Assembly: GCF_000719335.1 (NCBI RefSeq)
Contig: NZ_JOGB01000061.1
Span: 1-41,650, forward strand
Reading direction: 5' to 3'
From: Streptomyces sp. NRRL S-87
GTDB lineage: Bacteria > Actinomycetota > Actinomycetes > Streptomycetales > Streptomycetaceae
DNA length: 41,650 nucleotides
The translations under genes were made by a program, and so were the position numbers. This document shows, one piece after another, positions 26,955 through 35,184 of this stretch. The stretch's first letter is position 1, and the number at the start of each line of letters is the position of its first letter. Under the pieces are notes generated by a model. The model was not told the DNA's origin. It was given only the letters and a program-made list of their open reading frames with translations, and did not search any database.

Positions 26955-27581
26955 ATGGACATCAAGGACACCGCCGAGGCCTGGCCGGTCCGCGAGCGCC
27001 GCACCCCGTTCCGGGGCGCCAAGACCAGCGTCAGCTCCGACGACGTGGTCATGCCCGACGGCTCCGTCGCGCGCCGCGACTACCAGGTGCACCCGGGTTC
27101 CGTCTGCGTCCTCGCGCTGGACGGCGAGGGCCGGGTCCTGGTGCTGCGCCAGTACCGGCACCCGGTGCGGCAGAAGCTGTGGGAGCTGCCGGCCGGGCTG
27201 CTCGACGTACCCGGTGAGAACCCGCTGCACGCCGCCCAGCGGGAGCTGTACGAAGAGGCGCACGCCAAGGCCGAGGACTGGCGGGTGCTGATCGACCTGT
27301 ACGCCACCCCCGGCGGCTCCGACGAGGCGATCCGGATCTTCCTCGCGCGGGACCTCTCGGAGGCGGAGGGCGAGCGCTTCGAGGTCTCCGAGGAGGAGGC
27401 CGACATGGAGTTCGCGCGGGTGCCCCTGGCCGAGTTGGTCCGGGGGGTGCTGGCGGGTGAGCTGCACAACGTCGCGCTCGTGACCGGTGTCCTCGCGCTG
27501 TCCGCCGTGCTCGCGGGCGACGGGGTCGAGTCCCTCCGTCCGGCACTCGCACCGTGGCCGGCGAGGCCGTACGAGGGTTGA
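26955..27581 (+). CDS. Nudix hydrolase, ADP-ribose pyrophosphatase type
   Basis: The 208-residue protein has a Nudix helix read as ELPAGLLDVPGENPLHAAQ, then RELYEEAHAKA. The catalytic RExxEE is intact, but the glycine that normally follows EE-x is a histidine. The C-terminal LHN...GVLAL tail is typical of actinobacterial ADP-ribose pyrophosphatases. Such enzymes cut ADP-ribose to AMP and ribose-5-phosphate. The position directly after pyrG matches Mycobacterium Rv1700 after Rv1699. The ATG at 26955 has GGGAGGG at 26942-26948. Confidence 0.9.
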   Translation: MDIKDTAEAWPVRERRTPFRGAKTSVSSDDVVMPDGSVARRDYQVHPGSVCVLALDGEGRVLVLRQYRHPVRQKLWELPAGLLDVPGENPLHAAQRELYEEAHAKAEDWRVLIDLYATPGGSDEAIRIFLARDLSEAEGERFEVSEEEADMEFARVPLAELVRGVLAGELHNVALVTGVLALSAVLAGDGVESLRPALAPWPARPYEG

Positions 27582-27631
27582 GCCGGGCAGCGGTCGGAGC
27601 GGCGCCGCCCCCGACCTCTTGCCCGGTCCCG

Positions 27632-27709
27632 CTTCACCCCCTGACACGGGCCCGTCCGGCTTCACCCCCGACACGGGCCCGTCCGGCTCACCCCTGACTC
27701 GGGCCCGCC
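27632..27709 (+). repeat. 27/28-bp imperfect tandem repeat, three copies
   Basis: Units of the form CTTCACCCC(C/T)GACACGGGC... occur at 27632-27659, 27660-27686 and, diverged, 27687-27709. They lie in the spacer after the Nudix gene. Each copy contains the palindromic core CGGGCCCG, so the array can also fold. Confidence 0.85.
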
Positions 27710-27722
27710 CCTCAAGGTCGAC

Positions 27723-27744
27723 ATGATCACATCGATGTGATCAT
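27723..27744. promoter_or_regulatory. Perfect 22-bp AT-rich palindrome, candidate operator
   Basis: The left arm ATGATCACATC (27723-27733) is followed immediately by its exact complement GATGTGATCAT (27734-27744). It is markedly AT-rich against its surroundings and has no loop, so a dimeric DNA-binding protein is a better explanation than a terminator. It lies 157 bases before the GTG of the NTPase/TPR gene. A possible -10, TACGCT, is at 27818-27823. The cognate regulator is not recognised. Confidence 0.7.
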
Positions 27745-27900
27745 TTGCTGATCCGATCGGGCGATTTGTCGGCATCGCCCCCGCCGCGCTCCGCCGGGGC
27801 CGTAGCGCTGCGTGAACTACGCTCGGACTCCCCGATCTCGGTCCCGCGCGGGACCCTTGGCGGACGCGCCCGCCACCCCCAGGGGAGAGGAGCGGATCCC

Positions 27901-29910
27901 GTGACGGACGAGGCGCTGCACACCAACGGCCCTGCGGGCGACGCCCCGGCACCCCGGTTCGTCGGCCGGCGGCGGGAACTGAAGGAGCTGCGCGACGACA
28001 TCGCGCGCACCGGACTCGACACCCTGTCGGGACGCAAGGCCAAGGCCCCCCGCGCCCGCGTCCTGCTCGTGGCCGGCCGCCCCGGCTCCGGCCGCACCGC
28101 CCTCGCCGAGGAGTTCGCCCGGCAGATCGCCGAGGACTACCCCGGCGGCCTGCTGCGCACCCGCCTCACCGCCCCCGGCGGCGAGCGCGTCCCCACCGGG
28201 CGCACCGCGCGCGAGCTGCTGGAGGCCCTCGGTGAGACCACCCCGCCCGGCGCGGGGGAGGACGAGCTCACCTCCCTGCTGCGCCAGGCCCTGGCCGGCC
28301 GCCGCGCCCTGCTGCTGCTCGACGACGCCGCCGACGCCCACCAGGTCGACCCGCTGCTCCCGGACGATCCCGACTGCCTGGTCGTCGCCACCTCCCAGGG
28401 ACCCCTGACCGGCATCCCCGACGTCCGCCCGTGCACCCTCGGCGGACTCGACACCCCCGCCGCCGTGGAGCTGCTCACCGCGCGGATCGGCAGCGTCCGG
28501 GTCACCGTCGACCCGCGGGCCGCCGAGACCCTCGCCGAGGCGTGCGGGGGCCAGCCCGCCGCGCTGGCCCTGGCCGGCGGCTGGCTCGCCGCCCATCCCA
28601 AGGCCGCCGTGGCCGACCTGGCCAAGCAGCTGCACGACACCCCGACCGACCGCGGCCCGGTGGCCCGGGCCTTCCGGCTGCTCTACGAGGCCCTCCCGCA
28701 GCCCGCCCAGCGGACCCTGCGGCTGCTGCCGCTGGCCCCCGCCGGGGTGGTCGACGCCCACACCGCCTCCGCCCTGGCCGGCTGCTCGGTCGCCGCCGCC
28801 CAGTCCACCCTCGACGACTTCGCCGGGCTGGCCCTGCTGCGCCCGGCCGCCGACGGCCAGTACCTGGTGCCCGGCTGCCTGGCCCCGCTGCTGCGCGGCC
28901 TGATGGAGGCCAGGGAGCGCACCGCCGAGCTGCAGCTGGCCCGGGCCCGCATGCTCGAGCGCACCGTGCGGCTGCTGACCTCCTGCCGGACCGTGACCGA
29001 ACCGGAGGGTTCCCCGGCCCGCGGCAGGCTCGCCGGCCTGCCCCGGGCGCTGCGCTTCGCCGACGCGGAGGCCGCCGCGGCCTGGCTGGAGAGCCGGCTG
29101 CCCGTCCTGACCGCGGCCGCCCGCATGGCGGTGGCCGACGGGGAGCTCGACACCCTGGCCCGGCGCCTGGTCGCCGCCCTCGTACGCGCCCTGCTCGCGC
29201 ACCGCGGCACCGAGGCCGCCGCCCCCGAGCTGTACGGGCTGCACGGCCTGGTCCTCGACGTGGCCGAGCGGCGCGGGCTGCACCGGGAGCGGGCCGCGGC
29301 CCTGCTGAACCTGGGTGACCTGGACCACGGCACGGGTCGCACCCGGGAGGCCCTGGACCGCTACCGGGCCGCGCTGGACGCGGGACGGGCGGCGGGGGAC
29401 CCGTACGCGACCGGCCGCGCGATGGAATCCGTAGGGGGTGCGTACCAGGAACTGGAGGACTGGCACCGGGCCGCCGACTGGTACGGCCGGGCCCTGTCCC
29501 AGACCCTCGCGCGCGGGGAGCGGGCGGACGAGGCGCGGCTGTACGGACGGCTGGGCAGCGTGCACACCTACGCCGCCCGCTACGGCGAGGCGCTGCGCTG
29601 CTGGCGCGCGGCCGCGGCGGGCTACCGGCGGCTGGCCGATGTCCCCGGCCAGGCGCGGGCCTTGAGCGAGATGGCGCGGGTCCAGGAGTACGCCGGCCGC
29701 CCCGAGGAGTCGCTGCACACCTGCCGCGCGGCGGTCGACCTCGCGCGCCGGGCCGGCGACCAGCGGCTGCAGGCCGCCCTCCAGGTGAGGATGGCCGACA
29801 CCCTCGACCGGCTCGGTGATCCGGCGGCCGCCCGGCTGCACCGGGCGACAGCCGACAGACTGCTGGGAGAAGACCCCGCGGCCTACGAAATCCGCAGTGG
29901 TTCCGGCTGA
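27901..29910 (+). CDS. NB-ARC-like NTPase with C-terminal TPR repeats
   Basis: The 669-residue protein begins with PRFVGRRRELKELRDDIA, the usual lead-in of AAA/NB-ARC modules. The P-loop, GRPGSGRT at residues 59-66, has Arg in place of the invariant Lys. The Walker B is RRALLLLDDAADAHQVD. Helical sequence follows, and from about residue 460 there are TPR units (AAALLNLGDLDHGTGRTREALDRY, ARLYGRLGSVHTYAARYGEAL and others). The architecture recalls the regulatory halves of AfsR/SARP-like or STAND proteins but lacks a DNA-binding domain. The GTG at 27901 has GGAG at 27889-27892; an in-frame extension upstream is rejected. Confidence 0.82.
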   Translation: MTDEALHTNGPAGDAPAPRFVGRRRELKELRDDIARTGLDTLSGRKAKAPRARVLLVAGRPGSGRTALAEEFARQIAEDYPGGLLRTRLTAPGGERVPTGRTARELLEALGETTPPGAGEDELTSLLRQALAGRRALLLLDDAADAHQVDPLLPDDPDCLVVATSQGPLTGIPDVRPCTLGGLDTPAAVELLTARIGSVRVTVDPRAAETLAEACGGQPAALALAGGWLAAHPKAAVADLAKQLHDTPTDRGPVARAFRLLYEALPQPAQRTLRLLPLAPAGVVDAHTASALAGCSVAAAQSTLDDFAGLALLRPAADGQYLVPGCLAPLLRGLMEARERTAELQLARARMLERTVRLLTSCRTVTEPEGSPARGRLAGLPRALRFADAEAAAAWLESRLPVLTAAARMAVADGELDTLARRLVAALVRALLAHRGTEAAAPELYGLHGLVLDVAERRGLHRERAAALLNLGDLDHGTGRTREALDRYRAALDAGRAAGDPYATGRAMESVGGAYQELEDWHRAADWYGRALSQTLARGERADEARLYGRLGSVHTYAARYGEALRCWRAAAAGYRRLADVPGQARALSEMARVQEYAGRPEESLHTCRAAVDLARRAGDQRLQAALQVRMADTLDRLGDPAAARLHRATADRLLGEDPAAYEIRSGSG

Positions 29911-29951
29911 GATATTTGCTTTGTAAGGCTAGACAGCGCCTCATCCTTCAT

Positions 29952-29957
29952 TAGACT
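29952..29957 (+). promoter_or_regulatory. -10 element of the ald promoter (candidate)
   Basis: TAGACT is a good match to the vegetative -10 and would give a leader of about 100 bases before ald. The local sequence (29911-29957) is unusually AT-rich. TTGTAA at 29921 is too far away to serve as its -35, and a second hexamer TAGACA lies near 29930. Confidence 0.4.
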
Positions 29958-30061
29958 GGCTCTGCCGCGTTCTTCCGCGGTGCATCCCGTGCGCACTCTT
30001 TTTGCCGGGTATGTATGGATTGCCCCCGTTTTATCCCCTGAGTCAAGGACCGTGATCGACG

Positions 30062-31177
<1,116 letters not shown>

Positions 31178-31215
31178 GTTTCCGCACCCCGCGTCAACCG
31201 TTTGACGCCAATCTC

Positions 31216-31262
31216 ACGCGTCCGGCCGGACCTTGCCCGCAAGGTCCGGCCGGACGCGTTTG
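31216..31262 (+). terminator. Intrinsic terminator after ald
   Basis: A perfect 20-bp stem (31216-31235 against 31240-31259) has a CCCG loop and ends in TTT. It lies 39 bases past the ald stop. Confidence 0.93.
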
Positions 31263-31560
31263 GGACCGCCGGAGGACGGGGTACCTCCCGCCCGCACGGG
31301 TTGCTGAGAGTGATCTTCAACTCACGCTCAACTCGCCTCGAACGTAACCCTTTAACCGTTTCGCACACCCGCGAAACTTCACAGTGACAGCCCGTACGCC
31401 CTTGACAGAGTGGTGTTCGGATGCCGACACATCGTGCCGCGTCCGGCCGATTGTGTTGCTGCGGACCGGTGACACGCCATAGAGTCGCCAACCGTCGGCA
31501 TGGTGCCACGCTGACCTATCGATAAGTTTCCTGGTCACGTCCGAGGAGGTAAGACGACTT
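31263..31560 (+). promoter_or_regulatory. Upstream region of the parA-like gene
   Basis: This 298-base gap has no gene but is rich in signals. It holds an inverted repeat GTTTCGC...GCGAAAC (31358-31377). An 8-bp inverted pair ATGCCGAC (31421-31428) and GTCGGCAT (31494-31501) brackets the promoter. The promoter itself is TTGCTG (31456-31461), an 18-bp spacer, and TAGAGT (31480-31485). A TATCGATA palindrome lies near 31518-31525, and the ribosome-binding site is GAGGAGG (31543-31549). The layout resembles an autoregulated partition operator. Confidence 0.6.
31358..31377. promoter_or_regulatory. Inverted repeat with parS-like half-sites
   Basis: GTTTCGC-ACACCC-GCGAAAC is a perfect 7-bp inverted repeat with a 6-base spacer. 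Each half differs by one base from a ParB parS half-site (GTTTCAC/GTGAAAC), but the halves abut in true parS. It is therefore not a canonical parS, though it may be an operator. Confidence 0.5.
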
Positions 31561-32721
31561 GTGAATGAGTCGACATTTACTCCTGGGGGTGGTCAAGCAG
31601 AGCAGTCTGCGCGGGGCCAAGGTCCTGCCGGGCTCGAGGCTGTCGGCTCCGTCGCGGTCCGCACCTTCGCAAACCACCAGCACATGACGACGCCCCAGAA
31701 GAGCATGGACGGCCTAGACGTGAACTCCAAGGCCGGCGACCTGAGCGGCCGCGAGCCCACCGGTTTCGCCGACTACGACGAGGTGCCCGAGGGGCACTTC
31801 TACGACCCCGACGCCGAGTACGAGCCCGACCCCGAGTACGCGGCCACCCTCGCACCGGACGCTGCGAGACAGCGCCGCGAGCGGATCGGCCCGACCGGAC
31901 GGCCGCTGCCGTACTTCCCGATCCCGGGTCCCCTGACCGACCACGGTCCCGCGAAGATCATCGCGATGTGCAACCAGAAGGGCGGCGTCGGCAAGACCAC
32001 GTCGACCATCAACCTGGGTGCCGCGCTCGCCGAGTACGGGCGGCGCGTGCTGCTCGTCGACTTCGACCCGCAGGGCGCCCTGTCGGTCGGCCTCGGCGTG
32101 AACCCGATGGAGCTGGACCTCACCGTCTACAACCTGCTCATGGAGCGGGGCATGTCGGCGGACGAGGTGCTCCTGAAGACCGCGGTCCCCAACATGGACC
32201 TGCTGCCCAGCAATATCGATTTGTCTGCCGCCGAAGTGCAGTTGGTGAGCGAGGTGGCGCGCGAGTCGACGCTGCAGCGCGCGCTGAAGCCGCTGATGGA
32301 CGACTACGACTACATCGTGATCGACTGCCAGCCCTCGCTCGGCCTGCTGACCGTGAACGCCCTGACGGCCGCTCACAAGGTCATCGTGCCGCTGGAGTGC
32401 GAGTTCTTCGCGCTGCGCGGTGTCGCGCTGCTGACGGAGACGATCGAGAAGGTCCAGGAGCGGCTCAACCCCGAGCTGGAGCTCGACGGCATCCTCGCCA
32501 CCATGTACGACTCCCGTACCGTGCACAGCCGCGAGGTGCTCGCGCGCGTCGTCGAGGCCTTCGACGACCACGTCTACCACACGGTCATCGGACGGACCGT
32601 GCGCTTCCCGGAGACCACGGTCGCCGGCGAGCCGATCACGACGTACGCCTCCAACTCCGTCGGCGCCGCCGCGTATCGCCAGCTCGCCAGGGAGGTGCTC
32701 GCCCGGTGTCACGCCGAGTGA
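31561..32721 (+). CDS. ParA/Soj family ATPase (non-oriC paralogue)
   Basis: The 386-residue protein has a deviant Walker A, KGGVGKTT at residues 140-147, preceded by IIAMCNQ. The Walker A' is VLLVDFDPQGALSVGLG and the Walker B is YDYIVIDCQPSLGLLTVNAL. About 130 residues precede the ATPase core; they include an acidic Tyr/Asp/Pro stretch (YDPDAEYEPDPEYA). It lacks an N-terminal helix-turn-helix. ParA ATPases bind DNA nonspecifically with ATP and position cargo. No parB is adjacent; instead a small protein overlaps, followed by scpA and scpB, as with Rv1708-1710. The GTG at 31561 is set by GAGGAGG at 31543-31549. Confidence 0.9.
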   Translation: MNESTFTPGGGQAEQSARGQGPAGLEAVGSVAVRTFANHQHMTTPQKSMDGLDVNSKAGDLSGREPTGFADYDEVPEGHFYDPDAEYEPDPEYAATLAPDAARQRRERIGPTGRPLPYFPIPGPLTDHGPAKIIAMCNQKGGVGKTTSTINLGAALAEYGRRVLLVDFDPQGALSVGLGVNPMELDLTVYNLLMERGMSADEVLLKTAVPNMDLLPSNIDLSAAEVQLVSEVARESTLQRALKPLMDDYDYIVIDCQPSLGLLTVNALTAAHKVIVPLECEFFALRGVALLTETIEKVQERLNPELELDGILATMYDSRTVHSREVLARVVEAFDDHVYHTVIGRTVRFPETTVAGEPITTYASNSVGAAAYRQLAREVLARCHAE

Positions 32722-33203
32722 GTCTGCCCGGAGCCGACGAACTCTTCCGTACGACAGGGGGGATGGCGCTGCAGGCGTCCTCGCCCCGGCGCCAGGCGGA
32801 CCCCGTGCACGAGGACGCCGCCGCGGACGACGCGGCGGAGGGGCGTGCGCGGGAGGGCGAGACCGCGGTGACCGCGGCGGTCGAAGCCGTGGTGACACCG
32901 CAGCGGCGATCGCAGGAAGGTTCTGCCACCCCGGCCGCGGCCTCCTCGGGCTCGTCCCGGCGCAAGGGGGGCAGCCGCAGCCGCCGCCCCAGCGGGCGCG
33001 AGCGGCACGACGAGAAGATCACGGTCTACGTCTCCGCCGAGGAGCTGATGGACCTGGAGCACGCCCGCCTGGTGCTCCGCGGGGAGCACGGGCTGGCCGT
33101 GGACCGCGGCCGCATCGTCCGCGAGGCGGTGGCGGTGGTCCTGGCCGACCTCGAGTCGCGGGGCGACGCGAGCATCCTGGTCCGCCGCCTCAGAGGGCGC
33201 TGA
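32706..33203 (+). CDS. Small basic protein with a ribbon-helix-helix-like C-terminus, ParA partner candidate
   Basis: The 165-residue protein is not assigned to a named family. Residues 1-100 are low-complexity, ending in a strongly basic stretch (SSRRKGGSRSRRPSGRERHDE). The last 60 read KITVYVSAEELMDLEHARL, then VLRGEHGLAVDRGRIVREAV and AVVLADLESRG. That is a short strand followed by two helices, the order of an RHH fold as in ParG, omega or CopG proteins. The GTG at 32706 has GGGAGG at 32690-32695 and overlaps the parA-like gene by 16 bases; GTG 32718 is an alternative. The RHH assignment is my reading of the pattern. Confidence 0.78.
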   Translation: MSRRVSLPGADELFRTTGGMALQASSPRRQADPVHEDAAADDAAEGRAREGETAVTAAVEAVVTPQRRSQEGSATPAAASSGSSRRKGGSRSRRPSGRERHDEKITVYVSAEELMDLEHARLVLRGEHGLAVDRGRIVREAVAVVLADLESRGDASILVRRLRGR

Positions 33204-33337
33204 CCCTCCCCACAACCCCCGAGGGTGCACCGCCCGGGGCGCCGGGCCGCGGTGCGGGGCCGCACGAGCGGCCGGGCCGGTAGCCTGCCCGCTGACGCCC
33301 GAGCCCCCGGTACCCTGCTCCTCGCCCCTGGACCGCC

Positions 33338-34570
33338 ATGCCCCCGACCGACCCCGTACCGCCCGCCCGCGGCCCGCGACGCCCGCTCGGCCGCGGCCCG
33401 GGAGCAGCGCCGGCACCGGCGGCGACTGCGGCGACGCCACCGGCGCCGGGCCCCCGCGAGCGGGAGGAGCTGCCGGTGCCCCCGGGGGCCACCGATCCCG
33501 ACGGGGCCGAGGTGCGGGTGGAGGCGCCTGAGGGCGCCGTGGAGCGCCTGGCGGCCCCCGGGGGCACCGGGGCGCCGGTCGCGCCGCAGCGGGCCGTCAG
33601 CGGGCCCGCAGGGGCCGTAGCGGCCGCTGGGGCCGCAGGGGCCGCAGAGGGTGTCGGGGAGGCCGAGGAGCCCGGTGCCGAACGCGGTTCGGACACGGGA
33701 GCGGGCACCGGGGTAGGCACTGGTGCAGGCACCGGAGCGGGAGCCGCGGCGGCCGACGGCACGGGCGACGGTCGGTTCACCGTGCGGCTCGCGAACTTCG
33801 AGGGGCCCTTCGACCTCCTCCTCCAGCTCATCGCCCGCCACAAGATGGACGTCACCGAGGTCGCCCTGTCGAAGGTGACCGACGAGTTCATGGCCCACAT
33901 CCGCGCCATGGGCACCGACTGGGACCTCGACCAGACCACCGAGTTCCTCGTCGTCGCCGCCACCCTCCTGGACCTCAAGGCGGCCCGGCTGCTGCCCGCG
34001 GCCGAGGTCGAGGACGAGGCCGACCTGGCCCTGCTCGAAGCGCGGGACCTGCTCTTCGCGCGCCTGCTGCAGTACCGCGCGTACAAGCAGATCGCCGACA
34101 TCTTCGAGCGCCGCGCCGAGGCCGAGGGCCGGCGCTACCCGCGCACCGTCGGCCTGGAGGAGCAGCACGCGGAACTGCTTCCCGAGGTCGTCATCAGCAT
34201 CGGCGCGGAGGGCTTCGCCAGGTTGGCCGTCAAGGCCATGCAGCCCAAGGCCAAGCCCCAGGTGTACGTCGACCACATCCACGCCCCGCTGGTCAGCGTC
34301 CGCGAACAGGGCGCGTTCCTCGTGGCCCGGCTGCGGGAACTCGGCTCGGCCGGCTTCCGCGAGCTCACCGCCGACGCCCCCGACACCCTGACGGTCGTCG
34401 CCCGGTTCCTGGCCCTGCTGGAGCTGTACCGCGAGAAGGCCGTGGCCCTGGACCAGGACGAGGCCCTCGGCGAGCTCACCGTGCGCTGGACCGGCGAGGG
34501 CGCGGGCGTGCCCGTGATGACCGACGAGTTCGACCAGGCCGACCGGCCGCAGGAGGAGGCCACCCGATGA
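33338..34570 (+). CDS. scpA: Segregation and condensation protein A
   Basis: The 410-residue kleisin bridges the SMC dimer. The family core starts at residue 147 with FTVRLANFEGPFDLLLQLI. It continues through EFLVVAATLLDLKAARLLP and ends in a winged-helix region (FLALLELYREKAVALDQDE). The first 146 residues are a Pro/Ala/Gly-rich extension with GTGAG repeats and look disordered. No strong ribosome-binding site precedes the ATG at 33338. TAGCCT (33281) and TACCCT (33311) are possible -10 elements in the 134-base gap, so the true start could lie further in. It overlaps scpB by 4 bases. Confidence 0.92.
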   Translation: MPPTDPVPPARGPRRPLGRGPGAAPAPAATAATPPAPGPREREELPVPPGATDPDGAEVRVEAPEGAVERLAAPGGTGAPVAPQRAVSGPAGAVAAAGAAGAAEGVGEAEEPGAERGSDTGAGTGVGTGAGTGAGAAAADGTGDGRFTVRLANFEGPFDLLLQLIARHKMDVTEVALSKVTDEFMAHIRAMGTDWDLDQTTEFLVVAATLLDLKAARLLPAAEVEDEADLALLEARDLLFARLLQYRAYKQIADIFERRAEAEGRRYPRTVGLEEQHAELLPEVVISIGAEGFARLAVKAMQPKAKPQVYVDHIHAPLVSVREQGAFLVARLRELGSAGFRELTADAPDTLTVVARFLALLELYREKAVALDQDEALGELTVRWTGEGAGVPVMTDEFDQADRPQEEATR

Positions 34571-35184
34571 GCGTCGCGGAACTGGAGCTGAAGCCGGCCC
34601 TGGAGGCCGTACTGATGGTCGTGGACGAACCCGCAACCGAGGCGCACCTGGCCAAGGTGCTCGACCGGCCGGTGCGCGAGGTGGCGCTCGCGCTGCGCGA
34701 GCTGGCCGACGAGTACACCGCCCAGCGGCGCGGCTTCGAGCTGCGCGTGGTGGCCGGCGGCTGGCGCTTCTACACCCGGCCGGAGTACGCCGCAGCCGTG
34801 GAGGGGTTCGTACTGGACGGCCAGCAGGCCCGGCTCACCCAGGCGGCGCTGGAGACGCTCGCCGTCGTCGCGTACCGCCAGCCGGTGAGCCGTTCGCGCG
34901 TCTCGGCCGTGCGCGGCGTGAACTGTGACGGGGTCATGCGCACCCTCCTCCAGCGCGGTCTGGTCGAGGAGGCGGGCACGGAACCCGAAACAGGTGCGAT
35001 CCTGTACAGGACGACGAACTACTTCTTGGAGCGGATGGGCCTGCGCGGCCTGGACGAGCTCCCGGAGCTCGCGCCCTTCCTCCCGGAGGCGGAGGCGATC
35101 GAGGCGGAGACGCAGGAAGGTGTCCCGTCGTTCGATCCGGACGCTCCGGACACAGACGAAGACGACAAGACGACGGACATTTGA
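34567..35184 (+). CDS. scpB: Segregation and condensation protein B
   Basis: The 205-residue protein has two winged-helix domains: ELKPALEAVLMVVDEPATEAHLAKVL, and LTQAALETLAVVAYRQPVSRSRVSAVRGVNCDGVMRTLLQRGLVEEAG. The second carries the most conserved ScpB motif, and the protein ends TNYFLERMGLRGLDELPELAPFLP plus an acidic tail. ScpB dimers bind ScpA and regulate the SMC ATPase. The ATG overlaps the scpA stop (ATGA), and the stop overlaps the next start (TGATG). Confidence 0.95.
   Translation: MSVAELELKPALEAVLMVVDEPATEAHLAKVLDRPVREVALALRELADEYTAQRRGFELRVVAGGWRFYTRPEYAAAVEGFVLDGQQARLTQAALETLAVVAYRQPVSRSRVSAVRGVNCDGVMRTLLQRGLVEEAGTEPETGAILYRTTNYFLERMGLRGLDELPELAPFLPEAEAIEAETQEGVPSFDPDAPDTDEDDKTTDI

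Noticed and set aside
31358..31377. Canonical ParB parS site
   Set aside because: The half-sites carry a base change each and are separated by 6 bases, so the parS palindrome is not met.
31402..31407. TTGACA as the -35 of the parA-like gene promoter
   Set aside because: No TANNNT hexamer lies 16-19 bases downstream. The TTGCTG/TAGAGT pair nearer the gene is a better promoter.
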